Shown here: positions 7,296-18,557 of the stretch, one piece after another
How the letters are laid out: each line of letters starts with the position of its first letter
How positions within the stretch are numbered: the stretch's first letter is position 1
Source of the DNA: Plenodomus lindquistii
Lineage: Eukaryota > Ascomycota > Dothideomycetes > Pleosporales > Leptosphaeriaceae
DNA: 64,000 nt
Assembly (NCBI GenBank): GCA_025504975.1
Contig: JANUWI010000009.1
Coordinates: 1 to 64,000, forward strand
Direction of reading: 5' to 3'
Program-made: the position numbers and the translations under genes
The notes under the pieces: model-generated
Told to the model about the DNA's origin: nothing
Seen by the model: only the letters and a program-made list of their open reading frames with translations
The model's database searches: none

Positions 7296-9142
7296 ACGTA
7301 TTCCACCAGCGAGCCGGTCAACCCAGCGAGCCGGTCAAAATCTGCCAAGCCTTGTACTTATCCCATCGCCCTACCATGGACCAACAACGTCGCGAGCTGC
7401 TAATACAGAACGAAGGGAGAATACAGCTTGCTATCCAAGCCTACGAAGCCGGCCAATTTAAGAGCCATCGAGCTGCAGCTGCAGCTTTCAGCGTCAATCA
7501 ACGCAGGCTCTCTGAACGGATTAACGGAATCACTCCACGCTCCCAAACTCGACCTAACTGCCAGAAACTCACTGCCACCGAAGAGCAGACGATTGTCCGA
7601 TATATTCTCAACCTTGATTCGCGAGGGTTTGCCCCCCGGCTGTGCGAGGTGGAAGATATGGCCAATAAGATACTAGGGGTACGCGACGGGACACCGGTGG
7701 GCAAGCACTGGGCTGAGCGCTTCGTGACGCGCTCCGGCGAGCTCAAGATGGCTTTCAATCGAGCAAAGGATAGGCAGAGGATAAGGCAGGAGGATCCAGA
7801 GATCATTGGCGCGTGGTTCAAGCTCGTGGATGAGACAAAAGCCAAGTACGGTGTCCAGGACAACGACGTCCACAACTTCGACGAGACTGGCTTCCAGATG
7901 GGCGTAATTGGGTCTATGAAAGTCGTCACAGGCTCTGAGAGACGTAATCGGCCAGACCTCATCCAGCCGGGCGATCGTGAGTGGGTTACCGTTATCCAGA
8001 GCATATGCGCCTCGGGGGATGCAACCCCGCCTTTTATTATCTACAAAGGACGTGTACACATCTCTGCGTGGTACGAGGAGGCCAGTATCCCTCACAACTG
8101 GAAACTCTCAGTCTCTGAGAACGGCTGGACAAATAACGCGCTTGGGCTGGAGTGGTTGAAGCACTTTGACGCGCATACAAAGGCGCAAAAGGTGGGGGTA
8201 TACCGGTTGCTGATCTTGGACGGCCACGAGAGCCACCTTAACCAAGAGTTTAAGGACTACTGCGTGGAGAACAAGATCCTAACACTCTGTATGCCCCCCC
8301 ATTCATCCCACATCCTCCAGCCACTTGATGTGGTGTGTTTCTCGCCGTTGAAGCGCAAGTACTCCCAGCGCGTGCGAGACTTGGCACGCCGACGCGTCTT
8401 CCACATCAACAAGGAAGGCTTCCTCCCAGCCTTCAAAGACGCGTTTTTTGACGTGTTTACGGTTGACAACTGTCGAAAGGCCTTTGAGGCATCAGGGCTA
8501 GTCCCTACCAACGCGCAGGTAGTGTTGGATCGCCTTGAGGTGCGGTTACGTACCCCACCTCAACCCTCCCCTCCGGCAAACCCATGGCAATCGAAGACTC
8601 CAAGCAATACTCATGAATTTGGGTCTCAGTCAAAGCTCGTACGCGAGTCCTTTACTCGGTCGCCTGTAACTGCACAAGCTGGCTTCTCACAGCTCGTGAA
8701 AGGGGCTGAACTAATGCTGCACCAAAACGCTCTTCTTCAAGCCCGTAACCACGAGCTTGAGGAGCAATTGGCGGAGATGACAAAGAGGAAGGGGCGTAAA
8801 AGAAAGAGGATCCAGCAAGGAGGCACTCTTGAGTACGGTGCCGGGTCGCAGGCTGCTACAGCCTCGACTGCGGCGCCTAATCTATTAAAACGTGCGCGTG
8901 GTGGTGGTGGTCAAGCACCTGCTCAACCAGGTGTCCGACGCTGTGGCAATTGTGGAGGGACTGGGCACAACGCTCGTACGTGCCAGAAAGGTTCAGAAAG
9001 TACTTCTGAATCAGATGCGAGCTCTATAGCGGTAGAGTCAGATGTTGATAGTAATAATAATGACGATTGAAAACTTGGTGTTCATGATGCCAAGCTATTT
9101 TGACCGGCTCGCTGGGTTGACCGGCTCGCTGGTGGAATACGT
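7296..9142 (+). mobile_element. Pogo/Fot1-like DNA transposon, copy 2
   Basis: Same length (1847 bp), orientation and 46-bp terminal repeats as copy 1 (7296-7341, 9097-9142), with TA on each side. I noticed only about five single-base differences from copy 1, all transitions, with copy 1 carrying A or T. The two copies are therefore very recent. Confidence 0.93.
7376..9070 (+). CDS. Pogo/Fot1-like transposase (DDE_1), copy 2
   Basis: 564 residues, intact, with the same helix-turn-helix, CENP-B-like, DDE_1 and C-terminal zinc-knuckle layout as the copy at 4862, and the catalytic acids retained. One of the two is presumably a daughter of the other or both come from a third copy. Because both are unbroken, either could be an active source. 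Confidence 0.93.
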   Translation: MDQQRRELLIQNEGRIQLAIQAYEAGQFKSHRAAAAAFSVNQRRLSERINGITPRSQTRPNCQKLTATEEQTIVRYILNLDSRGFAPRLCEVEDMANKILGVRDGTPVGKHWAERFVTRSGELKMAFNRAKDRQRIRQEDPEIIGAWFKLVDETKAKYGVQDNDVHNFDETGFQMGVIGSMKVVTGSERRNRPDLIQPGDREWVTVIQSICASGDATPPFIIYKGRVHISAWYEEASIPHNWKLSVSENGWTNNALGLEWLKHFDAHTKAQKVGVYRLLILDGHESHLNQEFKDYCVENKILTLCMPPHSSHILQPLDVVCFSPLKRKYSQRVRDLARRRVFHINKEGFLPAFKDAFFDVFTVDNCRKAFEASGLVPTNAQVVLDRLEVRLRTPPQPSPPANPWQSKTPSNTHEFGSQSKLVRESFTRSPVTAQAGFSQLVKGAELMLHQNALLQARNHELEEQLAEMTKRKGRKRKRIQQGGTLEYGAGSQAATASTAAPNLLKRARGGGGQAPAQPGVRRCGNCGGTGHNARTCQKGSESTSESDASSIAVESDVDSNNNDD

Positions 9143-9144
9143 TA

Positions 9145-9611
9145 GTACTATTATAAAAGTAAATTTTAGTAGAGTTTTAGTATAGCTAGAATACTTATCT
9201 ATATAAAATACTTATCTATAAAGTATATTAATTAAACGTATAGCTTTAAAAAATTAAAACTAGTTTTAAATTTTTTTTAGAGCTAGCTAGATTTAGTTTA
9301 GAGCTAGCTACTAGTATACTAAAACTAAATATATATTAAAAATAGTTTAATAAAGTATTTTTAACTTTTAAATCTCTAGAGTTCTCTACAGCTAGAAAAA
9401 TTCTCTAGAGGAGCTAGTTTTTTTATTTAGTTTTTATCTAGATATAGTTTTTTTTCTATAGGCTTCTTTTACGCATAGTTCTTATTTAACTCGTTTTCTA
9501 GTAGTAAATAGCCTTCCCTCTACCAGTAGACTTTTGATAGCTAATAGTATTAAGTACGTTACATGCTAATTCATGTTATAACACGTGCCTATTGCTGTCT
9601 AACACTACGCC
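9145..9611. other. AT-rich flank grading into gene-type DNA
   Basis: AT-rich, RIP-like until about 9540, then normal composition up to the stop of the protease gene. No gene seen. Confidence 0.5.
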
Positions 9612-12245
9612 TTAGGTGCCCTTGTTGACCTTGGCCAGCCAGCTGTCCCAATCATCTCCTTCTTCGGCGTCCCCACCTGTTAGTTCGTCTGGAGGGTTGT
9701 AACCTCCCTGCCCTTCTCCGTCCAAGCCACCAGTTTCTTTCGTCGCGTTGTACACCGCCTTACCAAGTTTCCAACTTATCTTTATAACCTTGCCCCAGAA
9801 AGATTCAGTCTGCTGCCCCTGTTGATCCCCTGAACCTTTTCCCATTACCTTACCCACAACTTTGATGAAAGTCTTGAAAACTTTAAAGATGCCTTCTTCG
9901 CGTTGCACATCGGCAGGCGTGTTGAGAATGGATTCGAGCATGGCTTCACCAATGAGAGCGCGCTGCGCCATGGCGTCGTATAGATATTCGCTGGACGACT
10001 CATCAGCCATCGCAGCCTCGATATTGCCCTCGGAACCAGCTTCCTGTCCTGAGTATATAGCTTCGGCTTTAGTGATCAGATCAGGAAGACACTCCGCTGC
10101 GACCTTGGCCACAATGGGACCGGGGATGCGTAGACCATTCGAAACAATCTCGCCGAACTCAGGTCCAAATGCCTCGCCGCTGTCGGTCTCGGAGCTCATG
10201 GTCAACTCATCAAGAATGGCTTCACGATTCTCATCGAGCTTTGGTCCGAAGCCGCCGGAGACCGCGTCTTCGACATCCACTGGGTCGTTAAGTTCTGAGG
10301 GTCCCTTCGCGGCATCTTGTTGCTGTTTGAGCTTGACCAATATAGCCTGCAGCGCGACGGGCATTAAATTCGGGAATATAACTGTCCCAGCGCGGCCAAC
10401 TGTGGCACTGTGCTTTGCAACATAGGCTTGCATGCGGTCTGTGTACTTCAAGGTTCCGCATTTCTTCACCCCGATGGTTCGGAAGGTTAGGAAGGCAGCT
10501 TCAGTGAGAATCGCGCGCTCGGCAACGCCTTCATACGCTGCATCACCAGCTTCTTCCATGCCGGCTTCTTCATCGGCAACCGCCTCGTAGTTGAAAGCTT
10601 CTTCAGCGTCGCCCTCAGCTTCGCCCACAGCTTCACCAACAGCTTCGCCCTCAAACTCGTCCGCAGCTTCACCGTCAATGTCGGCTGCGGTACTCGACCT
10701 GTCTTCCCTACCATTGCGATCCTCGACTTCTGAGCCTTCAACGGGCTCGGCCGCTTCAGTCTCACTGCGGAGCTGTCGAGCTTGCATGCCAGCGATGTGA
10801 AGACCGTACGCAGCGATCGCCCCGAGAGGGTCAGTGGTGACCCTTGTTGCTTTTTCGAGAGCTTTGGCGAATATAGTAAGATCAGATCCGACTTTAGAGT
10901 CTTGCGGTGGTTGAGGTTTTTGACCTGGTGAGACTGGTTTCTTCCAGGCGACTTGATCTCTCCACGAACTCTTCTTGAAGGGCAGCTTGGTGAACGCTTC
11001 GTCGCCAACATAGCCTTCGTCGGTGTCGTTCGATGATTCTTTCTTGAGGATTGGCTTGACAGGAGTCTTCCCCGGTGTGCCCGATATGGTCACCCATTGG
11101 AATCCCTTTGTGGGGCGCTTGAGCGCCACTTTCAAAGCATCGAAGGAGTTTCCGTATTTGCCTAGTATCACTGAAGCTGAGTTGGGGTTGCCGCCGAGGA
11201 CGTGCACGCCTATGGACGTCAGGTCGGATTGACGCAATAGGGGCGAGCCAGAGTTGCCTAGATACATCAAAACCAAGCCGTAGAGATATGATTAGAGTTT
11301 GGACTTACCACCAAAGGTGTCGATGGTATATTGCAGCATCTTTGACTTGTTGCTTTCGAGTGTATAGCTGGTCGGAACGAACATTTCGTACATGAGCTGT
11401 GCACGATGAGCATATCGTCTCTGTGTAACACATTTCTTGGTGGACATACTGCTCCTTTCTCTCCCGTACTTCGCTTCATGAGGTCTCCAGGATATCCCAC
11501 TACACCCAGGCGTTCGCTGGTTCCAGTCATCGGTGTTTGAGCATATTTAATCGGTGTCACACCGGTAAAGGGCTTGTTGAGACGGATGAACGAGACATCG
11601 CCGCGAGAGTCTGTACTACCCTTTGTGAGCCAGCTCTCTGTTGTAGCAACCTTGATGCCCATGCGCATCTGCACCTGGTTGGCCTCGCTGACAGCTTCTT
11701 TGCCAGTGTATCCAATGTATGCTTTGACGTGAGTGAGCCTGCCATAATTGTGAGACCAATCGTTGGCGCAGTGACCGGCAGTCACAAGGACATCGTTTTC
11801 GATCAGCCAGCCTGTTGCCATGGCCCAGGAAGAACCATCTTGCTGGCCTTGGAAACGCAGGAAGATTTTCACTATGCCTGGATTGTTTAGTATCAGAACG
11901 TTGGAAGGAAACGGGAATGGCATGCTTACTTCGATACTTGCCTCCGGGCAATAAATCCATCCTGGGTACTTTCTTACGCCCATCTGACCCGAGGACGCTT
12001 TCTGGAGGTCCAGGAGCTTCATTGAAAAGAGACTCGCTGTTCTCCGGGGGCTGAAACTCGTTCATCTCGTTGACATGGAGGTCCCACACCCCGACCTTGG
12101 TCACGCCAGAAGCCGTTTTGGGTGTCGGGATCGGAAGTGCAGTGGTATGTGTCAGTTTTTGAAGTGACACTTTGGGCGACACAATCTGTTTTGGTTGTGT
12201 CTTGGTCCACTCATGGACCGCTGAGTGACTGTGAGCAATCGACAT
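9612..12245 (-). CDS. Trypsin/V8-like serine protease with long acidic C-terminal extension
   Basis: Four exons (12245-11930, 11877-11450, 11396-11309, 11257-9612), three introns of 51-53 nt with GT..AG ends, 825 residues. Exon phases join without a stop and restore the S1/V8 protease core. The catalytic His is in TAGHC (~140), the Asp in RGDVSFIRL (~199) and the Ser in GNSGSP (~280). The V8-like (glutamyl endopeptidase-like) fold occupies ~105-340. The remaining ~480 residues are unlike any domain I know, with a Glu/Ala-rich stretch of repeated GEA-V/E units (~460-520) and a Gly-rich tail. There is no clear N-terminal signal peptide, so a cytoplasmic or unconventional location is possible. 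It flanks the transposon zone and is the first ordinary gene from the telomere. Confidence 0.82.
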
Positions 12246-13948
12246 TGTCAAGAAGATGATTGGAAATTTGATGCTCGAAGAAGATAGTGTATGAAGGCTT
12301 TTAATGCTTCCAAAGATGCTGTATGAACCTGACTGAATATCTTGTAAGTTTGGATTGTGCTGTCGAAGATATGTTGCCTCTTATACAAGATATCCTTCGC
12401 CACGACCCACTCCGCGTACCGGCTCTCCACTCCTGCTTCAGCTGGTCGCAGCAGATAAAAAGACCGCTCGGTCGTATCATACCGCTGTTTCAAGGGTTCA
12501 CCGGCGAATGAAGCAATTCCGTCAAGCCTGACCGTCTCTTCTGTGGCGTTTTACGAGAAAACGTCTCTTAGTGAACGGCCAATGCCTTGGCGTTCTGACA
12601 TGCATTCAAAGGATGAGCGGGTGGTCTGATAATCTAGAAGGTCCAATTCAAGATTCTGAGCTCTCTGTCCGCAGCGATGATGTATTGAACGTTCGATTGT
12701 CAATGACCCAATGCATATGGACCGTTGCACAGCCTTACACCTACCCTCTCGAACGGTCCAGACACGTCAATGAGCTGTTATGGGATTATTGATCTCTCTG
12801 CAGAACCTGTCTCGGTATCAGGTGCATACTCACCTTTTCATCCTCTAGAACGAGCATACCAGTTTTCCATAAACACTTTGTCGCTTGGCACATGAGATGA
12901 AGCCATGGTTGATAATACAGAACATTTGTAGATCGAATCCTGATCGTTGTTGTCCTCACCGATGCCCTGATGGAAGCTGACTATGGACAAAACATAGTGG
13001 TCTGATGGTGTCGCGTCCATGCACCTTACCTGGTTCAAGTAAACCGCGGTGTAAAACAAGCATTAGCCGAAGTCGAAATATGATATGACAGCATTCGGCT
13101 GCAAAAACATTCCCCGCTGCAATATCAATTGAGTCTTTTCGGCTGCAGCGACGTTCGCGTCTGCAGCAGTCTTCTGACGTACAGCTGCCTCGATGTCCTC
13201 AGCTGCAGGAGTCCAAACGATTACGTCGCGCTTTTCAGCTGGTTATGTCCTCAGCTGCAGGAGTCTAATTGATTACGTCGCGCATCTCAGCTGCTCATGC
13301 ACGATCGAAACCCGCCCGAGAAGCGATAACGCTCGTCGCTTAGGTATGGCTAGCCAGCGAACCCCCATGCTGCAGCTCAGGGTCTCTGAGGGCCTAGACC
13401 ACCAGCGAGCCAAGATATCTGGGGATGTAAGAGACACGAAGTGTCGCGCCTCCATTAATCCAACCCAATGGATGCGGTAATGGCGTTGAATTAGGGAAAT
13501 GGATCAAAGAACGACATGCTGCACTTGTGCATTAATATCCTCAAATTAGCTTACACATACAGGCAATAGACATGATAAGCATATACTGTAAGAAGCCACG
13601 CAACATCAGACCACTACTTTAAACTATTGCGCCACATAACTATGTGAGGATGACACTGCAGACGAGAATACGATAAAACGAGTAAAGCGAATTGGGAAGA
13701 GTCAGAGAGCTGACGCCCACAGCAAGCTGAGGAGAATGATGGCTGACAGAATCGGTAGACCATGAAGAATGCGCATCAGCATCTTGATATACTACAGTGA
13801 TATGTGCTCGAACTCATCACAGAGTACATAAAGGGATATCTACCAACAATATCATCATCAATCCAGTCCAACTTTCTTCTATCTATCTAGCTATCAACTT
13901 GTTCCAGTACCCATCCCTTCCAATCTATTTGCACCAAAACGATCCATT
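12246..13948. other. Intergenic region with a 52-bp tandem repeat
   Basis: 1.7 kb of normal base composition with only short, overlapping open frames that look like chance. It contains several CAGCTG/GCTGCAG-rich segments (13080-13300) and the repeat at 13196-13299. Confidence 0.5.
13196..13299. repeat. 52-bp tandem duplication
   Basis: Two adjacent units (13196-13247, 13248-13299) both start TCCTCAGCTGCAGGAGTC and share GATTACGTCGCGC. A few substitutions separate them. Confidence 0.8.
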
Positions 13949-14344
13949 ATGCATCTCATAATCGCTCTGTGCGCCACCATTGTGGCCCCTGCCATCAGTG
14001 CAGCAGCCACCCCTGCCTCTCGCGAGGCATTTCCCCTCGTTACTGTCTCCATCGCGAACGATCTTACAGGTGCCAACGCAGCGGTCACCGTTTTTAGCGA
14101 CGGTCTTGCACGCAATCTCATCGATCTCTTCTCGAACACCACCATCGATCAGCATGGCGTGATCTTCGGAACTTCGGTCCAGCTCATCAAATTTACGCCA
14201 AAGACGCACTGCTTTTTCCAGAATTACAACGATATCATCCAATTTGGTGGCGAGGATAAGACGTATGTTGACTTGGACGGGAATACCGGAAAGGCAACTC
14301 CGGTCAATTTAAATGGATTCAATTTGCAGTGTGCTGAGCGTTGA
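13949..14344 (+). CDS. Small secreted protein, candidate effector
   Basis: 131 residues, single exon, start ATG at 13949. Residues 1-18 form a typical signal peptide with an Ala-rich cleavage region (ISAAAT). The mature protein (~110 residues) is neutral to acidic and has two Cys, one near the middle and one four residues from the end, which could form one disulfide bond. No family is recognised. Size, secretion signal and position next to AT-rich relic DNA fit the usual profile of fungal effector candidates, but nothing here proves a host role. The nearest neighbour downstream is a degraded repeat. Confidence 0.65.
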   Translation: MHLIIALCATIVAPAISAAATPASREAFPLVTVSIANDLTGANAAVTVFSDGLARNLIDLFSNTTIDQHGVIFGTSVQLIKFTPKTHCFFQNYNDIIQFGGEDKTYVDLDGNTGKATPVNLNGFNLQCAER

Positions 14345-15243
14345 GTAAAAGAGTGCTGGAGGACTTAGATTGCAGCGTGCGTGCTTCTTGTTCTGTGAGT
14401 TGTTTATTTTGCAGCGTAGATGAAATTTTGGATTTGTTTTAACGTGAGCGGCAAGCAAGCTGCGCACTGAATACAGCCATCACAATTACAATTCACTACT
14501 ACAACATCGTTTTATGGGGCACAGTACGCTAGATTAATCCTCTGCTTCTGCTGCATCTCTCTTGCATGTGCGCTTGTTATGACCTGCTTCGCCATCGTTC
14601 TTGCAGCGACGAATACCCCCCTGCACTCAAGCAAGGGTAATATCGTTATACTTTAAAACACACACAATTAGATTAATAACTTCTACGTCGATTGGTTCTA
14701 ATTATAACAGGGCTATCGCTCTAACAATACGTTCTACGTTATTATTAACTAAGCTTCTATATATAAATCTATTTAATATAAGTTTAGAAATTCTACTTCT
14801 ACTATCTAGCTATGGACTAGCGATTAGTGCGTAATAGTTTAATATATTATTAAAAACCTTATTTATATTACTAAGTTTATTCTAAAGTATATTATTATAG
14901 TTAAAGTAGTAGAAGTAATTACTATAGATAGTTAGTAGTAGGTATATAAAGTTAAGTTTACTAAAATCTACTATAATAAAATTTAATTAAGTTATAGATT
15001 CTATAGTTAAGTACTTTTTTATAGCTACTAATAGATTACGTAATAATAAATAGCTTTATTAATATTTTTATATTACTTTATTAAATACTTTATAGGCTTT
15101 TAAGCTTAGTTAAATACATTATAGGCCTTTAAAGCCTAGTTAAATACTCTATAGCAATAACTACTTATTCCTTTATTTTATGCTTGCCTTTTATAACTAA
15201 CTAAATATACACTTAGCTTAACCTAAATACAGTGCTTTGTATT
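14345..15243. other. 3' flank, then an AT-rich degraded repeat
   Basis: To about 14640 the sequence is ordinary. From 14641 to 15240 it is AT-rich with RIP-like loss of G/C and a short tandem repeat. The relic ends just before the stop codon of the next gene. Confidence 0.6.
15081..15154. repeat. ~30-bp tandem repeat, 2.5 units
   Basis: Units begin TTAAATAC and contain TATAGGC...TTAAAG/CTTAG. Copies start at 15081, 15110 and 15140 (partial). Confidence 0.65.
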
Positions 15244-16443
15244 TTACTTGTTCTGCGGACCTACACAAGGTCCACCTCCAATTCTCCCAGCATTGTTGTT
15301 TCCAGTAGTAGGAATACTATTGCCCAATGGGCAGCGCGCCGTAATGCAGCTGTCCCGTTCACCCCTCCCACTTTCGGTTGTGATTGCCAACTTGCACGTT
15401 GTCGCCTCATTGTTAAGTACATACGCGATACAATTCAACGCACTGTAGCATCTCCGGCAGCATTCCGACGTATTCGCTACTGGGCTTTCTGGTGTGAACA
15501 TGAAGTAACTTTCCAAACTTATGTTTTCGTTTGGCCTCAATTCCAATCCCTCAGGGCATGGACCGGCTACCACGGATGCCGTTGCAAGTGCTGTGGCGGT
15601 TGAGGTGGCGGTCAGGGTCTTAGTCTTGCTTTTGGTAATAACAGTATATGTTGTTGCAATAACGGTCTTGGTAGAGAAGGCAGTTTGGTCGTATGTGACT
15701 GGGACATTGGACACAACTCGCTTGGTAGAAGTGACAGTGGATGTTCGAGCAGACTGAGTCTTCGTTATTGTAGAGGTGGCTGTGCCACAAAGCGAAGTGG
15801 ATGTCAAGAAACAGGCTGTAAAAAGTCAGTTGCTGCGGTTTGGTGCAAAAGACAACAGAGAGCAGAACACACCGCATTCCCGAGGTATAGCATTTCGCTT
15901 GATCGGGACGGAGTTGACAAGACAGACATCTGTAAAAGGTACCTCACTCGCGACAGTTGAAGTTCTGCAAAATTGGTAAGCAATCTTTTCGTGCAATTTA
16001 CAAGTGATCTTACGAGGTGGCAACAACAGTGGTGGTGGTCGTTGTCGAGACCGTCGTGGTCGACTTGAGCGTCTTTGCACTTGTCACGACTGCAGTACGC
16101 ACAAACGTGCGACGGACAGCAGTCTGACTAATTTGCGTCTGAGTGACCCAAGTAGTGACTGTCGTGACATCCGGAATGCTTGTCTTCGTTGTAGTGACTG
16201 TGGTTGAAGGCTGAGTGCATATTGTTTTACGCCAGCCTTTACTTGCTGTGAAGGATTAGGGGTCAGATGGATGTGCAAAATTCCAAGAAAGTGTCAATAC
16301 TGACTGATCAACGCAGAGCAGGATTCTCTCAGTCCACGCCCGAGGTTGTTGCATATTGCTGGTCTCTTAGCGCACTGGTCGAAGCACGATCCGACGCTGA
16401 CGATGCCAAAAAAGATTAAGAGGGAAATCAGCGACTTAAACAT
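15244..16443 (-). CDS. Secreted Thr-rich, Cys-rich protein with PAN/apple-like C-terminus
   Basis: Four exons (16443-16305, 16245-16014, 15964-15873, 15815-15244) joined by introns of 49-59 nt, giving 344 residues. Residues 1-19 are a clear signal peptide ending VGSC. A Thr/Ser/Val-rich region (~60-130 and ~165-220), typical of O-glycosylated fungal wall or mucin-like proteins, surrounds a short Cys-containing segment. Residues ~240-310 carry a Cys cluster (SECCRRCYSALNC...CKLAIT) resembling PAN/apple modules that bind protein or carbohydrate. The PAN call is by pattern only. The stop codon lies at the edge of AT-rich relic DNA, so its 3' UTR may have been replaced. The exon 3 donor (GTGTGT) is the weakest junction. 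Confidence 0.68.
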
Positions 16444-17270
16444 GATTCCAGAAACTGAGTGATTGGCAGAGTAACGAAACCTGTTCATTCGCAATGCGCG
16501 GACGCAGCGTATATGAGCTCCATGGGACCACTGCCAATTTGTCTTGATCTTTGTGGCTGACTTGTGGCGGGCGTTCAGAATGTTTTAGCGCATGGCGTTA
16601 CGATGCCCTACAAAGTGGCCTGCCAGTAGGCTGTGGGCGGAAGCTTTTGCGATTCTAGTCACGAGCCTAGAATTCCATGACCACTTCTAGATTTGGGCTA
16701 CTGTTCAGAATGGTGAATCTAGGCTTGCGGCATCGATTTATTACATTCTTTAACAATCGCTGTTAAGTAGCTTCTTTTGGCGGCGGGCTTCGCGCTAGCG
16801 AGCATTTTTTCGAAAGCATCGCTAGCTTCAGGGGATGGCAGGCCTAGAACAGGCCTGAGGGCGGAGAATATTTGGAACATCGCGGTTCCTGATACCAGTT
16901 ACTGAGCAAAAGCGCTATGCTTTGATGTGAAGCATGTGAAGCATTAAAGGCGGCATATCCACAGAGCAATGTACTCCTACAAGAATGTGTCATACTTACA
17001 GAAGCTTTGTGTTCAGGGAACATAACTGCTGGCTTAGGTGTACGAGGATGTGATCACTCAATACTTAGATTCAACTGGACTAGCGCGCACTAAGGATCAC
17101 TGGTGCCCCAAGAACTCTAGCTTTTACTGGATACTGCCAAGCCCGCCACACATCTCCGCATTTCATGGTGCTTATGCTGGATTTAATCAATCACCTCTTT
17201 ACCCTGAACTCGAATACCTGCATAAGATTCGCATTGCCATTTACCGCCCGTGCGAGCTAGGTGTTTTGCT
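16444..17270. other. Intergenic region
   Basis: 0.8 kb with ordinary composition and no convincing coding region. It should hold the promoter of the leftward gene and the 3' end of the hydrolase gene. Confidence 0.4.
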
Positions 17271-18557
17271 TCATGGGGATGGGAGAACTGGATGATCTGG
17301 AGCAGCTGGGCTCTTGTCCAATTCCTTGAGACCGCTGTCAATTGCGACAGCAATCTCTTGATTGTTTGTTTCTAGGAACATGAAGTGCGCATTCCCCTTG
17401 ATACCAATGTCGGCAAGCTTGATCCATTGGTAGTTGGTGAGGCCCATCTGCTCAAAGTACTCGACGAAGCAGTGGTCGTACGTAATGTGTGGGCTGGCCT
17501 CGCCTGTGATCATGATGTAAGGCACCTTACTGAGCTGGGTGAGCTTGTGAATGGTGCCAGTCTGGAGAATACAGGAGCGCTTGGCTGGATCGTCTAGTCC
17601 AACCTCAGCAGTCGTAATGGTTGAGCAGTCTGTTACTGGTGGATCGAATTGCAGCGGCGTATATGTGAGACCGCAAGGCCGAGCAGCGGTACGCCCGACC
17701 CCAGCAACGCTGTTATTCCCGATCAGAGAAGTGAATGGGATGTTGCCGGGCTCAATATTGATGTTGGCACGCAGCAGATCAGGGCATGCGTCTGACCAGA
17801 TGGCGGTGTATGTGCAACCGGCAGAATGGCAGACCGTGTATGACTGGCCTATCATGCTGAGCAGCTGGCATCCGGATGTGCGCATAGTGTTCTCTACGTT
17901 GATGTTCGATGAAGAGATGGGAACATTGGCAGCAGTGAAGGCGTCAAAGATGGGATCTCCACGGGATCCGTTGCCTGGCCATTGTGTGTGTAGGTTTGCT
18001 TGTGGGTACTGGTTGAAGTCTTCTGGGGCTGTAAAGCCCTGCGCATTGATGATGTCTGTGGATCCGATGCGGAGAGGATACTTTGAGAGAAGCTGCTGGC
18101 CACTACGGCCGTTGGCTGCAATATCAACGATGTAGACCTGGTAGCCTTGGTCAAGGTAGTATGAAGCCCACCCCTTGCGATTGTCTGGTGTATTCAACCA
18201 TTCCGCCCCGGTGTTTACACCCGCCGAGACGAACACCATTGGGTAAGGGTTCTTGACCTTTTCGGCAGGCGTCAGTTTCTCGACATAGAGCTGATCGCTC
18301 CACATTTGCGGGCCCGGAATGCCGGAGTCGACATAGCCGCCACCAATGTAAAAGACATCTCGTTGGTACGCAGATTCTTGGCTGCTACATTGCGGGCTGA
18401 TGCCTTTGACGCCGGCGCAGTCGCCTACTGATAGGGAACGTTTCGTCGATTCGGATCTTAGAGCAGTGCGACTTGCGACATTCAAGTCATCTTGTGCTGA
18501 AGTTGGGAAGGGTAATGCTCCCAACAACAGACCCGATAGGATGGTACGTAGATACAT
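17271..18557 (-). CDS. Secreted alpha/beta hydrolase (esterase-like)
   Basis: 428 residues, single exon, ATG at 18557. Residues 1-21 form a signal peptide ending FPTSAQ. The body fits a secreted alpha/beta hydrolase. An oxyanion-type region lies around MVFVSAGVNTG, the nucleophile elbow is CHSAG (~247, in place of the usual GHSxG), and a late His sits in KGNAHFMFLE (~400). Several Cys are available for disulfides. The family acts on esters outside the cell, but the substrate cannot be read from sequence. The last residues (SPAAPDHPVLPSP) form a proline-rich tail. The call is firm for the fold and loose for the activity. Confidence 0.82.
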   Translation of the reverse strand: MYLRTILSGLLLGALPFPTSAQDDLNVASRTALRSESTKRSLSVGDCAGVKGISPQCSSQESAYQRDVFYIGGGYVDSGIPGPQMWSDQLYVEKLTPAEKVKNPYPMVFVSAGVNTGAEWLNTPDNRKGWASYYLDQGYQVYIVDIAANGRSGQQLLSKYPLRIGSTDIINAQGFTAPEDFNQYPQANLHTQWPGNGSRGDPIFDAFTAANVPISSSNINVENTMRTSGCQLLSMIGQSYTVCHSAGCTYTAIWSDACPDLLRANINIEPGNIPFTSLIGNNSVAGVGRTAARPCGLTYTPLQFDPPVTDCSTITTAEVGLDDPAKRSCILQTGTIHKLTQLSKVPYIMITGEASPHITYDHCFVEYFEQMGLTNYQWIKLADIGIKGNAHFMFLETNNQEIAVAIDSGLKELDKSPAAPDHPVLPSP

